Source: Mycobacterium yunnanensis (GTDB taxonomy: Bacteria > Actinomycetota > Actinomycetes > Mycobacteriales > Mycobacteriaceae). From it: a DNA stretch of 64,000 bases. Location: positions 62,001 through 126,000 of the forward strand of contig NZ_JACKVK010000004.1 of assembly GCF_025823185.1 (NCBI RefSeq), read 5' to 3'. The translations under genes and the position numbers were made by a program. Below the pieces are notes generated by a model. The model saw only the letters and a program-made list of their open reading frames with translations. It searched no databases and was not told where the DNA came from. Position 1 is the first letter of the stretch. Each line of letters opens with the position of its first letter. Positions 56,472 to 64,000 of the stretch are shown in pieces.

Positions 56472-56867
56472 GTGAGCGACATTCCGTCCGACCTTTACTA
56501 CACCGAAGACCACGAGTGGGTGCGTCGGACCGGTGACGACACCGTTCGCGTCGGCATCACCGACTACGCCCAGGCGGCCCTCGGTGACGTCGTGTTCGTG
56601 GAACTGCCCGACGTCGACGCCGAGGTCACGGCCGGTGGGGAATTCGGCACCGTCGAGTCGACCAAGTCGAACTCCGACCTCTTCGCGCCCATCACCGCCA
56701 AAGTCGTTGCGGTCAACGGTGAAGTGGCCGACGCTCCGGAACTGGTCAATTCCGACCCCTACGGCGCCGGCTGGCTCATCGACCTGCAGGTCGAGGCCGG
56801 GGCGCTGTCCGAGGCACTCGACGGCCTGCTCGACGCCGACGCCTACGGTGCCACGCTCGACGAATGA
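56472..56867 (+). CDS. gcvH: Glycine cleavage system H protein
   Basis: 131 residues from a GTG at 56472. The lipoylation motif is ESTKSN with Lys65, and the DHEWV segment near residue 13 is typical. It shuttles the aminomethyl group between GcvP and GcvT in the cytosol. gcvP is 3 kb downstream; gcvT is not in the window. Confidence 0.96.
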   Translation: MSDIPSDLYYTEDHEWVRRTGDDTVRVGITDYAQAALGDVVFVELPDVDAEVTAGGEFGTVESTKSNSDLFAPITAKVVAVNGEVADAPELVNSDPYGAGWLIDLQVEAGALSEALDGLLDADAYGATLDE

Positions 56868-56872
56868 GAAAT

Positions 56873-56887
56873 CCGGACATGATCCGG
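56873..56887. promoter_or_regulatory. Inverted repeat between gcvH and garA
   Basis: CCGGA-CATGA-TCCGG begins 6 bases after the gcvH stop. It may be a weak terminator stem (no T run) or a regulator site in the garA promoter. Confidence 0.3.
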
Positions 56888-57004
56888 TAGTGCATGTCAC
56901 GGCGACCACCCCCGCGCGGTACGGTCGTCTGGAGATGCATGACGGCTGGCGTCACGCCGGCGCGTCTGCCAACCATCGCCACAGCAGCCAGTAAGGAGCA
57001 CCGG

Positions 57005-57487
57005 GTGACGGACAACGACACCAGTTCGGGAGCGGATCAGTCCGAAGGGGAAGTGACGGTCGAGACGACGTCGGTCTTCCGATCGGACTTCCTCAACGAA
57101 TTGGACGCCCCCCCAGCGACCAGCGGTGAAAGTGCCGTTTCGGGAGTCGAAGGCCTGCCCGCGGGCTCGGCCCTCCTCGTCGTCAAGCGTGGACCCAACG
57201 CCGGGTCGCGGTTCCTGCTCGACCAGGCCAGGACGTCGGCCGGTCGGCACCCCGACAGCGACATCTTCCTCGACGACGTCACGGTCAGCCGCCGGCATGC
57301 GGAGTTCCGCCTCGAGTCCAGCGAATTCCAGGTCGTCGACGTGGGCAGCCTCAACGGCACCTACGTCAACCGCGAGCCCGTGGACTCCGCGGTGCTGGCC
57401 AACGGCGACGAGGTCCAGATCGGCAAGTTCCGGCTGGTCTTCCTGACCGGACCCAAGGGCGACGACGACGGCGGCGCCGGCAGCTGA
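57005..57487 (+). CDS. garA: GarA, FHA-domain regulator of glutamate/2-oxoglutarate metabolism
   Basis: 160 residues from the GTG at 57005, with AAGGAG upstream. The N-terminal phosphorylation motif has Thr21 and Thr22 in ETTSVFR, the positions modified by PknB and PknG in mycobacteria. An FHA domain follows (about 75-145: [22 protein letters not shown]...GSLNGTYVN). Unphosphorylated GarA binds and controls glutamate-linked enzymes such as 2-oxoglutarate decarboxylase. Its stop overlaps the ftsR start. Confidence 0.97.
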   Translation: MTDNDTSSGADQSEGEVTVETTSVFRSDFLNELDAPPATSGESAVSGVEGLPAGSALLVVKRGPNAGSRFLLDQARTSAGRHPDSDIFLDDVTVSRRHAEFRLESSEFQVVDVGSLNGTYVNREPVDSAVLANGDEVQIGKFRLVFLTGPKGDDDGGAGS

Positions 57488-58224
57488 TGACGGCGCCCGA
57501 CACCCCAGCGCTTGCCGGGATGTCGATCGGAGCGGTCCTCGAATCGCTCCGACCCGACTTTCCGGACGTGACCATCTCCAAGATTCGGTTCTTGGAAGCC
57601 GAAGGACTGGTCACGCCCCAGCGCTCGGGGTCGGGGTACCGGCGGTTCACCGCTTACGATTGCGCACGCCTGAGGTTCATCCTGACGGCGCAGCGTGATC
57701 ACTACCTGCCGCTGAAGGTCATCAAGTCCCAGCTCGACGCACAGCCCGACGGTGCCCTTCCCGAGACCGGAACCAGTTACGGCGTACCGCGATTGGTGCA
57801 GGTCTCCGGCGACGGTGACGGTGCGTACGACACCGCCGCGGTCGCACCGGCGCAGGTCCGGCTGAGCCGCGAAGACCTGCTGTCGCGCTCGGGCGTCGAC
57901 GAGGACCTCCTCGGTGCCCTCATCAAGGCCGGTGTCGTGACGTCGGGTCCTGGCGGATTCTTCGACGAGCACATGGTGGTCACCGCGCAATGCGCCAAGG
58001 CACTTGCCGACTACGGCGTGGAACCCCGGCACCTTCGGGCGTTCCGTTCTGCTGCCGACCGGCAGTCCGATCTGATCGCCCAGATCGCCGGGCCCATCGA
58101 CAAGACCAGGAAGGCGGGTGCCCGCGACCGCGCCGACGACGTCGCGCGCGAGGTCGCCGCACTGGCCATCACGTTGCACACGTCGCTGATCAAATCCGCC
58201 GTGCGCGACGTACTCGATCGCTGA
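57487..58224 (+). CDS. ftsR: MerR-family regulator FtsR (Rv1828 homologue)
   Basis: 245 residues from the ATG at 57487. The winged-helix DNA-binding part is at about 12-85 ([42 protein letters not shown]). The C-terminal half has no ligand-binding cysteines, consistent with a protein-protein or regulatory role. The homologue FtsR controls ftsZ in Corynebacterium. Overlaps garA by one base, so they are co-translated. Confidence 0.9.
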   Translation: MTAPDTPALAGMSIGAVLESLRPDFPDVTISKIRFLEAEGLVTPQRSGSGYRRFTAYDCARLRFILTAQRDHYLPLKVIKSQLDAQPDGALPETGTSYGVPRLVQVSGDGDGAYDTAAVAPAQVRLSREDLLSRSGVDEDLLGALIKAGVVTSGPGGFFDEHMVVTAQCAKALADYGVEPRHLRAFRSAADRQSDLIAQIAGPIDKTRKAGARDRADDVAREVAALAITLHTSLIKSAVRDVLDR

Positions 58225-58228
58225 GGAT

Positions 58229-58234
58229 TAGACT
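58229..58234 (+). promoter_or_regulatory. Candidate -10 element before the DUF151 gene
   Basis: TAGACT followed by CGG and TTCG resembles a SigA -10 box, 50 bases before the DUF151 start. The same module, with one added base, occurs before the glycine riboswitch at 59644. No clear -35 was seen. Confidence 0.4.
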
Positions 58235-58283
58235 CGGTTCGACGGTCTGACGACCGGCTTTCAGGCGCGGAGGGCAGACATAG

Positions 58284-58778
58284 ATGGGCGAGGTTCGAGT
58301 AATCGGCATTCGCGTGGAACAGCCGCAGAATCAGCCGGTCCTGCTGCTGCGAGAGTCCAACGGCGACCGTTATCTTCCGATCTGGATCGGGCAGACCGAG
58401 GCGCAGGCCATCGCCCTGGAACAGCAGGGGGTCGAACCGGCACGGCCCCTCACCCACGACCTGATCCGGGATCTGATTACCGCCCTTGGGCATTCGCTCA
58501 AGGAGGTCCGGATCGTCGACCTGCAGGAAGGCACCTTCTACGCCGACCTGATCTTCGACCGCGACATCAAGGTCTCGGCGCGCCCGTCGGATTCGGTGGC
58601 GATCGCCATGCGGGCCGGGGTGCCGATCTACGTCGAGGAGGCCGTCCTGGCCGAGGCGGGTCTGCTGATCCCCGACGAGTCCGACGACGAGTCCACCGGC
58701 GCCGTCCGCGAGGACGAGGTGGAGAAGTTCAAGGAGTTCCTCGACAGCGTCTCTCCCGACGACTTCAAGGCGACCTGA
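58284..58778 (+). CDS. DUF151 bifunctional nuclease-family protein
   Basis: 164 residues with the DUF151 core (VIGIRVEQPQNQPVLLLRESNGDRYLPIWIGQTEAQAIALE...VSARPSDSVAIAMRAGVPIYVEEAVL). Some members have been reported to cleave nucleic acids; the mycobacterial role is unknown. GGAGG upstream of the ATG. Between two MerR genes, as Rv1829. Confidence 0.92.
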   Translation: MGEVRVIGIRVEQPQNQPVLLLRESNGDRYLPIWIGQTEAQAIALEQQGVEPARPLTHDLIRDLITALGHSLKEVRIVDLQEGTFYADLIFDRDIKVSARPSDSVAIAMRAGVPIYVEEAVLAEAGLLIPDESDDESTGAVREDEVEKFKEFLDSVSPDDFKAT

Positions 58779-58897
58779 GACCGATAGTCACGGATGAGTC
58801 TCACGCATTCGACACGCGGAGCTGGTTTCGTCGATCCGCGTCGGAGGCGGCCATACTTTGAATCGCTACGAGGGGCAGTGAGTGCCGGGCAGGAAGC

Positions 58898-58912
58898 GTA
58901 TGCTCGACATAC
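58898..58912. promoter_or_regulatory. Inverted repeat upstream of the second MerR gene
   Basis: GTATG-CTCGA-CATAC lies 83 bp before the gene at 58995. It could be a MerR-type operator and overlaps a TATGCT/CATACT-like -10. The 216-base gap (58779-58994) holds no recognised gene. Confidence 0.35.
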
Positions 58913-58994
58913 TCGAGAGCTCGGAGCAAACGTGTTGAGTCGTCGTTGATGACTGCCACGCACAGATCCAGTTCGATCGGCGAGAGGATGGGCA

Positions 58995-59618
58995 GTGGGC
59001 GACACGCCACGTCAGGAGCAGTTGGACCTCACCTCCAGCGGCACACCGGAGCCGGCAGTCTCGGCCGCCCCTAGCGAAGCAGTGCAGGCAGGACTGTTCC
59101 CCGACGACTCCGTACCGGACGAGCTAGTGGGCTACCGCGGGCCGAGTGCCTGCCAGATCGCCGGCATCACTTACCGTCAGCTCGACTACTGGGCCAGGAC
59201 GTCGCTGGTGGTGCCGTCCATCCGCGGCGCGGCGGGTTCGGGCAGTCAGCGGCTCTACTCCTTCAAGGACATCTTGGTCCTCAAGATCGTCAAGAGACTT
59301 CTGGACACCGGCATCTCGCTGCACAACATTCGCGTCGCCGTGGACCACCTGCGCCAGCGGGGTGTGAAGGATCTGGCGAACATCACGCTGTTCTCCGACG
59401 GCACCACCGTCTATGAGTGCACCTCGGCCGAAGAGGTCGTCGACCTCCTCCAAGGCGGACAGGGCGTCTTCGGCATCGCGGTGTCGGGCGCCATGCGCGA
59501 ACTCACCGGCGCCATCGCCGACTTCCCCGGCGAACGGGCCGACGGCGGGGAGTCCATCTCCAGCCCGGAGGACGAACTCGCCTCGCGACGCAAGCACCGC
59601 GACCGCAAGATTGGCTGA
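58995..59618 (+). CDS. MerR-family regulator (McdR / Rv1830-like)
   Basis: 207 residues from a GTG at 58995. HTH at about 45-115 (GYRGPSACQIAGITYRQLDYWARTSLVVPSIRGAAGSGSQRLYSFKDILVLKIVKRLLDTGI), then a short C-terminal domain and a basic tail. The mycobacterial homologue has been linked to cell division. It has no metal-binding cysteines. Ends 48 bases before the glycine riboswitch. Confidence 0.9.
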   Translation: MGDTPRQEQLDLTSSGTPEPAVSAAPSEAVQAGLFPDDSVPDELVGYRGPSACQIAGITYRQLDYWARTSLVVPSIRGAAGSGSQRLYSFKDILVLKIVKRLLDTGISLHNIRVAVDHLRQRGVKDLANITLFSDGTTVYECTSAEEVVDLLQGGQGVFGIAVSGAMRELTGAIADFPGERADGGESISSPEDELASRRKHRDRKIG

Positions 59619-59643
59619 TCGGGCCCCGTCGTCGCCCGGCGGG

Positions 59644-59649
59644 TAGACT
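59644..59649 (+). promoter_or_regulatory. Candidate -10 element of the glycine riboswitch transcript
   Basis: TAGACT followed by CGG and ATTCG, the same module seen before DUF151. It places transcription start near 59656, about 10 nt before the first aptamer helix. Confidence 0.45.
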
Positions 59650-59665
59650 CGGATTCGCATCGCCC

Positions 59666-59857
59666 CCGTGCGGGAGAGTTCCGTGGCCGCCAGCCATGGA
59701 CGCCGAAGGAGCAACACCTCTCCGTCAACCTCTCAGGCACCCGGACCGCACGGAGCCACGATGCCTCTGGAAAGTGGTGAGCTCGACTTCACCCGCCCAT
59801 GGGGAAAGGCCCGACGGCCGAATCTCTCAGGCGCCCGCGACGGGTCGACGACAGAGG
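59666..59857 (+). ncRNA. Tandem glycine riboswitch (gcvT RNA) controlling gcvP
   Basis: Two aptamers in series. Aptamer 1 is closed by P1 CCGTGCGG/CCGCACGG (59666-59673, 59746-59753). Aptamer 2 is closed by CCTCTG/CAGAGG (59764-59769, 59852-59857). Each carries a conserved GGGAGAG or GGAAAG entry and a CTCTCAGGC(A/G)CC exit. A small stem ACCGC/GCGGT (59863-59874) follows, then the gcvP start, with no T run, so control may act on translation. An 85-codon open frame (59668-59925) runs across it and is not a gene. Confidence 0.95.
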
Positions 59858-59905
59858 GGGAGGACCGCAAGCGGTTCCACGCTCTGACGTGTGAGGGGTT
59901 CTCTC

Positions 59906-62776
59906 TTGTCCGGTTCGACCCATGATCATCACCAGCCTCGGTTTGCCGACCGGCACATCGGTCCGGACGCCGACGCCGTTGCGACCATGCTCCGAGTCAT
60001 CGGCGTGGACACCCTCGGAGAGCTTGCCGAAAAGGCGCTTCCGGCGGGCATTCTCGACGCCCTGACCGCCGACGGGCTGGCCCCAGGGCTGGACCAGTTG
60101 CCGCCGCCGGCGACCGAGGAGCAGTCGCTGGCCGAACTGCGCGCGATGGCCGACACCAACACCGTCGCCGTGTCGATGATCGGGCAGGGCTACTTCGACA
60201 CGCTGACCCCGGCGGTGCTCAAGCGCAACATCCTCGAGAACCCCGCCTGGTACACCGCATATACCCCGTATCAGCCGGAGATCAGCCAGGGCCGGCTCGA
60301 AGCGCTGCTCAACTTCCAGACCATGGTCGAGGAGCTCACCGGCCTCGAGGTGGCCAATGCGTCCATGCTGGACGAGGCCACCGCCGCCGCCGAGGCCATG
60401 ACGCTGATGCACCGTGCGGTGAAGGGGTCCGGCAACACGCTGCTCGTCGACTCCGACGTCTACGCCCAAACCGCGGCCGTGCTGGCCACCCGGGCCGCCC
60501 CGCTCGGCATCCGGATCGTGACGGTCGATCTGAGCGACGGCGTGCCTGCCGACCTGGCCGACGGCGAACTGTTCGGCGTGGTGGTACAACTTCCCGGCGC
60601 CAGCGGACGCGTCCAGGACTGGAGCCGCGTGGTCGAGCAGGCCCACGAACGCGGCGCTCTCGTCGCCGTCGGTGCCGACCTGCTGGCCCTGACCTTGATC
60701 ACCCCGCCCGGTGAGATCGGTGCCGACGTCGGCTTCGGTACCACCCAACGATTCGGCGTCCCAATGGGATTCGGGGGACCGCACGCCGGATACCTCGCCG
60801 TGCACACCAAGCACGCCCGGCAGCTGCCCGGCCGTCTCGTCGGCGTCTCCGTCGACGCCGACGGTTCGCCGGCCTACCGCCTGGCGTTGCAGACCCGCGA
60901 ACAGCACATCCGTCGTGACAAGGCCACCAGCAACATCTGCACGGCTCAGGTGCTGCTCGCGGTGATGGCGGCCATGTACGCCAGTTACCACGGCGCCGAC
61001 GGACTCAAGGCCATTGCCCACAAGGTGCACGGCAATGCGCTCGCCATCGCGACCGCACTCGCCGAGGCCGACGTCGAGGTCGTCCACGACGCGTTCTTCG
61101 ACACCGTGCTCGCGCGCGTGCCGGGTCGCGCCGAGGCCGTCCGTGCCGCCGCCAAGGAGCGGGGCGTCAACGTGTGGGGGGTCGACGCCGACCACGTGTC
61201 GGTCTCCTGTGACGAGGCCACCACAGCCGCCCACGTCGAGGACGTCCTGTCCGCCTTCGGGGCCACTCGCGGCGGTCATCACTGGCAGGGACCCGAGATC
61301 GAGACCCGCACGTCGACGTTCCTGACCCACCCGGCGTTCACGAAGTACCGCACCGAGACCGACATGATGCGCTACCTGCGGTCGCTGTCGGACAAGGACA
61401 TCGCCTTGGACCGCAGCATGATTCCGCTGGGCTCGTGCACCATGAAGCTCAACGCCGCCGCCGAGATGGAACCCATCACGTGGCCGGAGTTCGGCAAGCA
61501 GCACCCCTTCGCACCCGCCTCGGATGCGCCGGGGCTGCGCAAGCTGATCGCCGACCTCGAAGGCTGGCTGACCCAGCTCACGGGATACGACTCCGTGTCA
61601 CTGCAACCCAATGCGGGTTCCCAAGGCGAGTACGCCGGCTTGCTGGCCATCCAGGCCTATCACCTCAGCCGCGGTGACGAGCAGCGCAACATCTGCCTGA
61701 TCCCGTCCAGTGCGCACGGCACCAACGCGGCGTCGGCCGCGCTGGCCGGGATGCGCGTCGTGGTCGTCGCGTGCCGCGAGAACGGCGACGTCGACCTGGA
61801 CGACCTGCGTGCCAAGATCGCCGAACACGGTGACGCCGTGGCCGCGCTGATGATCACCTACCCGTCGACGCACGGCGTCTTCGAGCACGACGTCGAGGAG
61901 ATCTGCGCGGCGGTGCACGACGTCGGCGGTCAGGTCTACGTCGACGGTGCCAACCTCAACGCGCTCGTCGGGTTGGCCCGGCCGGGGCGGTTCGGCGGCG
62001 ACGTCAGCCATCTCAACCTGCACAAGACGTTCTGCATCCCGCACGGTGGCGGCGGACCCGGAGTCGGACCGGTCGCGGTGCGTAGCCACCTCGCACCCTT
62101 CCTGCCCGGTCACCCGCTGGCCGACGAGCTGACCGACACCTACACCGTGTCGGCGGCGCCGTACGGGTCGGCGTCGATCCTGCCCATCACGTGGGCCTAC
62201 ATCCGCATGATGGGGGCGCCCGGGCTGCGGGCCGCGACGTTGACGGCGATCGCGTCGGCCAACTACGTGGCCCGTCGGCTCGACGAGTACTACCCGGTGC
62301 TCTACACCGGCGAGAACGGCATGGTCGCCCACGAGTGCATCCTCGACCTGCGTGGCATCACCAAGGCCACCGGCGTCACCGTGGACGACGTCGCAAAGCG
62401 GTTGGCGGACTACGGCTTCCACGCCCCCACGATGAGCTTCCCCGTCGCGGGCACGCTGATGGTCGAGCCCACCGAGAGCGAGAGCCTCGCCGAGGTCGAC
62501 GCGTTCTGCGAGGCGATGATCTCCATTCGCCACGAGATCGACCAGGTCGGCTCGGGGGCTTGGCCCAAGGACGACAACCCGCTGCGCGGTGCCCCGCACA
62601 CCGCCGAGTGCCTACTGGTGGAGAACTGGGACCACCCGTACACCAGGGAGCAGGCGGCCTACCCGATGGGCAAGGGCTTCCGGCCCAAGGTGTGGCCGCC
62701 CGTGCGCCGCATCGACAGCGCCTACGGCGACCGCAACCTGGTCTGCTCGTGCCCTCCGGTGGAGGCCTTCGCCTAG
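59906..62776 (+). CDS. gcvP: Glycine dehydrogenase (decarboxylating), P protein
   Basis: 956 residues from a TTG at 59906, with GAGGGG 7 bases upstream; a GTG at 59891 is the alternative and adds 5 residues. Both halves of the fused P protein are present, and the PLP lysine is in [16 protein letters not shown]. Start [15 protein letters not shown] is typical. It decarboxylates glycine and passes the methylamine to GcvH. Controlled by the upstream riboswitch; convergent with the VWA protein. Confidence 0.96.
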   Translation: MSGSTHDHHQPRFADRHIGPDADAVATMLRVIGVDTLGELAEKALPAGILDALTADGLAPGLDQLPPPATEEQSLAELRAMADTNTVAVSMIGQGYFDTLTPAVLKRNILENPAWYTAYTPYQPEISQGRLEALLNFQTMVEELTGLEVANASMLDEATAAAEAMTLMHRAVKGSGNTLLVDSDVYAQTAAVLATRAAPLGIRIVTVDLSDGVPADLADGELFGVVVQLPGASGRVQDWSRVVEQAHERGALVAVGADLLALTLITPPGEIGADVGFGTTQRFGVPMGFGGPHAGYLAVHTKHARQLPGRLVGVSVDADGSPAYRLALQTREQHIRRDKATSNICTAQVLLAVMAAMYASYHGADGLKAIAHKVHGNALAIATALAEADVEVVHDAFFDTVLARVPGRAEAVRAAAKERGVNVWGVDADHVSVSCDEATTAAHVEDVLSAFGATRGGHHWQGPEIETRTSTFLTHPAFTKYRTETDMMRYLRSLSDKDIALDRSMIPLGSCTMKLNAAAEMEPITWPEFGKQHPFAPASDAPGLRKLIADLEGWLTQLTGYDSVSLQPNAGSQGEYAGLLAIQAYHLSRGDEQRNICLIPSSAHGTNAASAALAGMRVVVVACRENGDVDLDDLRAKIAEHGDAVAALMITYPSTHGVFEHDVEEICAAVHDVGGQVYVDGANLNALVGLARPGRFGGDVSHLNLHKTFCIPHGGGGPGVGPVAVRSHLAPFLPGHPLADELTDTYTVSAAPYGSASILPITWAYIRMMGAPGLRAATLTAIASANYVARRLDEYYPVLYTGENGMVAHECILDLRGITKATGVTVDDVAKRLADYGFHAPTMSFPVAGTLMVEPTESESLAEVDAFCEAMISIRHEIDQVGSGAWPKDDNPLRGAPHTAECLLVENWDHPYTREQAAYPMGKGFRPKVWPPVRRIDSAYGDRNLVCSCPPVEAFA

Positions 62777-62788
62777 CGCTCGCGGGGA

Positions 62789-64000
62789 TTAGCCGAGGGC
62801 TGCGGTCAGGGCCGCGGTCAACTCGGGTCCGGCCGAACTGTCCAGGTTCTGGTACTCCCCGCCGGTGGTCTGCGCGACCGCTTCCCAGGTGCTGCGATCG
62901 GGATCGGCGCCGAAGTCGACCACGTTGACCGCCACGGGTCGGGCCTGGTTGAAGGTCTGCTTGATGAAGTCCTGCAGACCAGGGCCGTCGAGCGACTGGT
63001 CGGTGTGCGGTCCGGCGGTGATGACGAGAATCGAGTTGGGCTGTCCCTCACGGAAGTTGGCGACGGCCTCGGGATACATCAGGCGCAGTGTGGTGAAGGA
63101 CACCGCGCCACCGTTGCTGGCCACCTGACCGTTGAGGTTGGTGGTCAGCACCTGTGAGCGCGGCGTGCCACCGATCTGGTCCGCGAGCGGTCCCATCGGC
63201 ACTTCCGATCGTCCGGCGACGCCGTCGAAGGTCCACAACCCGACCGCGGAGGTCGGCGGCAGTGCCTGCAGTCGCGCGGTGAGCGCGGCGGTGACGTTGG
63301 CCAGGCGTGACTTGCCGCCCTCGTCGGTGGTCATCGACTGGTCGAGCAGCACGGTGGCCGCCGGGTTCTGAGCCGGCGCGCTGACCAGGTTGGCCAGGGT
63401 CGCGCGCACGCCGCCGTCGCCGACCGACAGCGCGGCGGGCAGCGAGCCGAAGTCGGTCACGTCGCTCTTGGGGGGCGTGGTGCCGTCGGCGCGGAACCCG
63501 GCTGCCGCGAGGTCGGCCAGCGCTTCGGGTTTGCGGAGAAAACGTGCGAATTCGCTTGCCGCGCTGATCTGTTCCTGGCTCAGCCAGGTGCCGGACAGCA
63601 GGACGGTGGGGTAGTCGGCCACCGCGGTCGGCCCCGACGGCAGCCATGCGGCGAGCTTGTCCTTGGCGTCGGCCTGCGAGCCTCGCTGGAAGATCTGCTG
63701 CTCGGTGGCGACGACGGCGTGTACGTCGGCGGTGGCCGGGTCGTCCGCGTCGAGCATCGCGTCCATCGCGGTGGACGACTTGTCGTCGGCCAGCTTGGGC
63801 TGTGCGGCGCGCAGGGTGGCGATGGCGCTCGAACCGGCGGTGGGCGGCTGGCCCTGCGGTGCCGCCGCCGAGGCGACGGCTTCAGCCGCCAGATAGGTGG
63901 CGTCGCCGTCTCCGGTCAGGGGCAACGCAAGCTTGAGCGAACCCCATCCGGGCAGGTCGAGCCCGTCCAGCGCCGTGGGGTTGGCTTGCAAGCCGGGCAG
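62789..64000 (-). CDS. Solute-binding/VWA-domain protein, truncated at the right edge (Rv1836c-like)
   Basis: 404 codons visible; the frame is open to base 64000, and the apparent start at 63991 is a TTG inside the gene. The visible part has an extracellular binding-protein-like region (ADYPTVLLSGTWLSQEQISAASEFARFLRK) and a C-terminal VWA-type segment (ATVLLDQSMTTDEGGKSRL...NSILVITAGPHTDQS), where the MIDAS-like site is DQSMT rather than DxSxS. It resembles Rv1836c. Function unknown; likely envelope-associated. Confidence 0.8.
   Translation of the reverse strand: MPGLQANPTALDGLDLPGWGSLKLALPLTGDGDATYLAAEAVASAAAPQGQPPTAGSSAIATLRAAQPKLADDKSSTAMDAMLDADDPATADVHAVVATEQQIFQRGSQADAKDKLAAWLPSGPTAVADYPTVLLSGTWLSQEQISAASEFARFLRKPEALADLAAAGFRADGTTPPKSDVTDFGSLPAALSVGDGGVRATLANLVSAPAQNPAATVLLDQSMTTDEGGKSRLANVTAALTARLQALPPTSAVGLWTFDGVAGRSEVPMGPLADQIGGTPRSQVLTTNLNGQVASNGGAVSFTTLRLMYPEAVANFREGQPNSILVITAGPHTDQSLDGPGLQDFIKQTFNQARPVAVNVVDFGADPDRSTWEAVAQTTGGEYQNLDSSAGPELTAALTAALG

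Noticed and set aside
56873..56887. Intrinsic terminator of gcvH
   Set aside because: The stem is only 5 bp and no T run follows; kept only as an unassigned inverted repeat.
59668..59925. 85-codon open reading frame before gcvP
   Set aside because: It lies across both glycine riboswitch aptamers and has no ribosome binding site; the RNA structure explains the sequence.

Overview
The window comes from a high-GC, fast-growing mycobacterium (Mycolicibacterium/Mycobacterium type). The evidence is very high GC, many GTG starts, DUF732-type and other small secreted proteins, a cyclopropane-mycolic-acid-synthase-family enzyme, a deazaflavin (F420) reductase, a DUF222/HNH '13E12' protein, and a block at 45.5-64 kb that follows the order I recall for M. 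tuberculosis Rv1819c-Rv1836c. No insertion sequence, CRISPR array, rRNA or prophage was seen, and there is one tRNA.

Region 1 (1-7.1 kb) holds a secreted protein cut by the window edge, an acyltransferase-3 membrane protein, a lipoprotein FAD oxidase of the berberine-bridge type, tex, and a thioredoxin-reductase-like flavoprotein. Region 2 (7.15-16.5 kb) is the most notable: a complete selenocysteine system (selD, tRNA-Sec selC, selA, selB) followed directly by its client, a three-gene formate dehydrogenase. The catalytic subunit reads through an in-frame UGA (11893-11895, residue 190). A bacterial SECIS hairpin with a GGUCU apical loop starts 11 nt after the UGA, as in E. coli fdhF. The three Fdh genes overlap at their joins. 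The catalytic subunit lacks a Tat signal and the membrane subunit is of the NrfD type, which suggests formate oxidation on the cytoplasmic side.

Region 3 (16.5-45.3 kb) is a mixed accessory stretch. It includes a ThrE-type exporter, a luciferase-like monooxygenase, TetR regulators, an NlpC/P60-like protein, an SDR, a CMAS-family methyltransferase facing an acyl-CoA ligase, small secreted proteins, a GDSL hydrolase, a GIY-YIG-like protein and a NUDIX hydrolase. It continues with a ferredoxin-reductase/PF10118 hydrolase pair, malQ, an MFS carrier, a paired SMR pump, a carboxylesterase, a serine hydrolase, a DAO-type oxidase, a secreted trypsin-like protease with a SecD-P1-like membrane protein, a deazaflavin reductase divergent from a TetR with palindromic operators, a VOC/FAD-reductase pair, and a DUF222-HNH gene next to a duplicated 97-bp element. 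Many convergent neighbours overlap at their 3' ends.

Region 4 (45.5-64 kb) is the conserved mycobacterial block: three tandem BacA/Rv1819c-like ABC transporters, then divergently secA2, pgsA2, DUF881-small basic protein-DUF881, gcvH, garA, ftsR (MerR), the DUF151 nuclease, a second MerR (McdR/Rv1830-like), a tandem glycine riboswitch with gcvP, and a VWA/solute-binding-type protein cut by the right edge. Protein secretion, envelope, cell-division control, and glycine/glutamate metabolism are clustered here.
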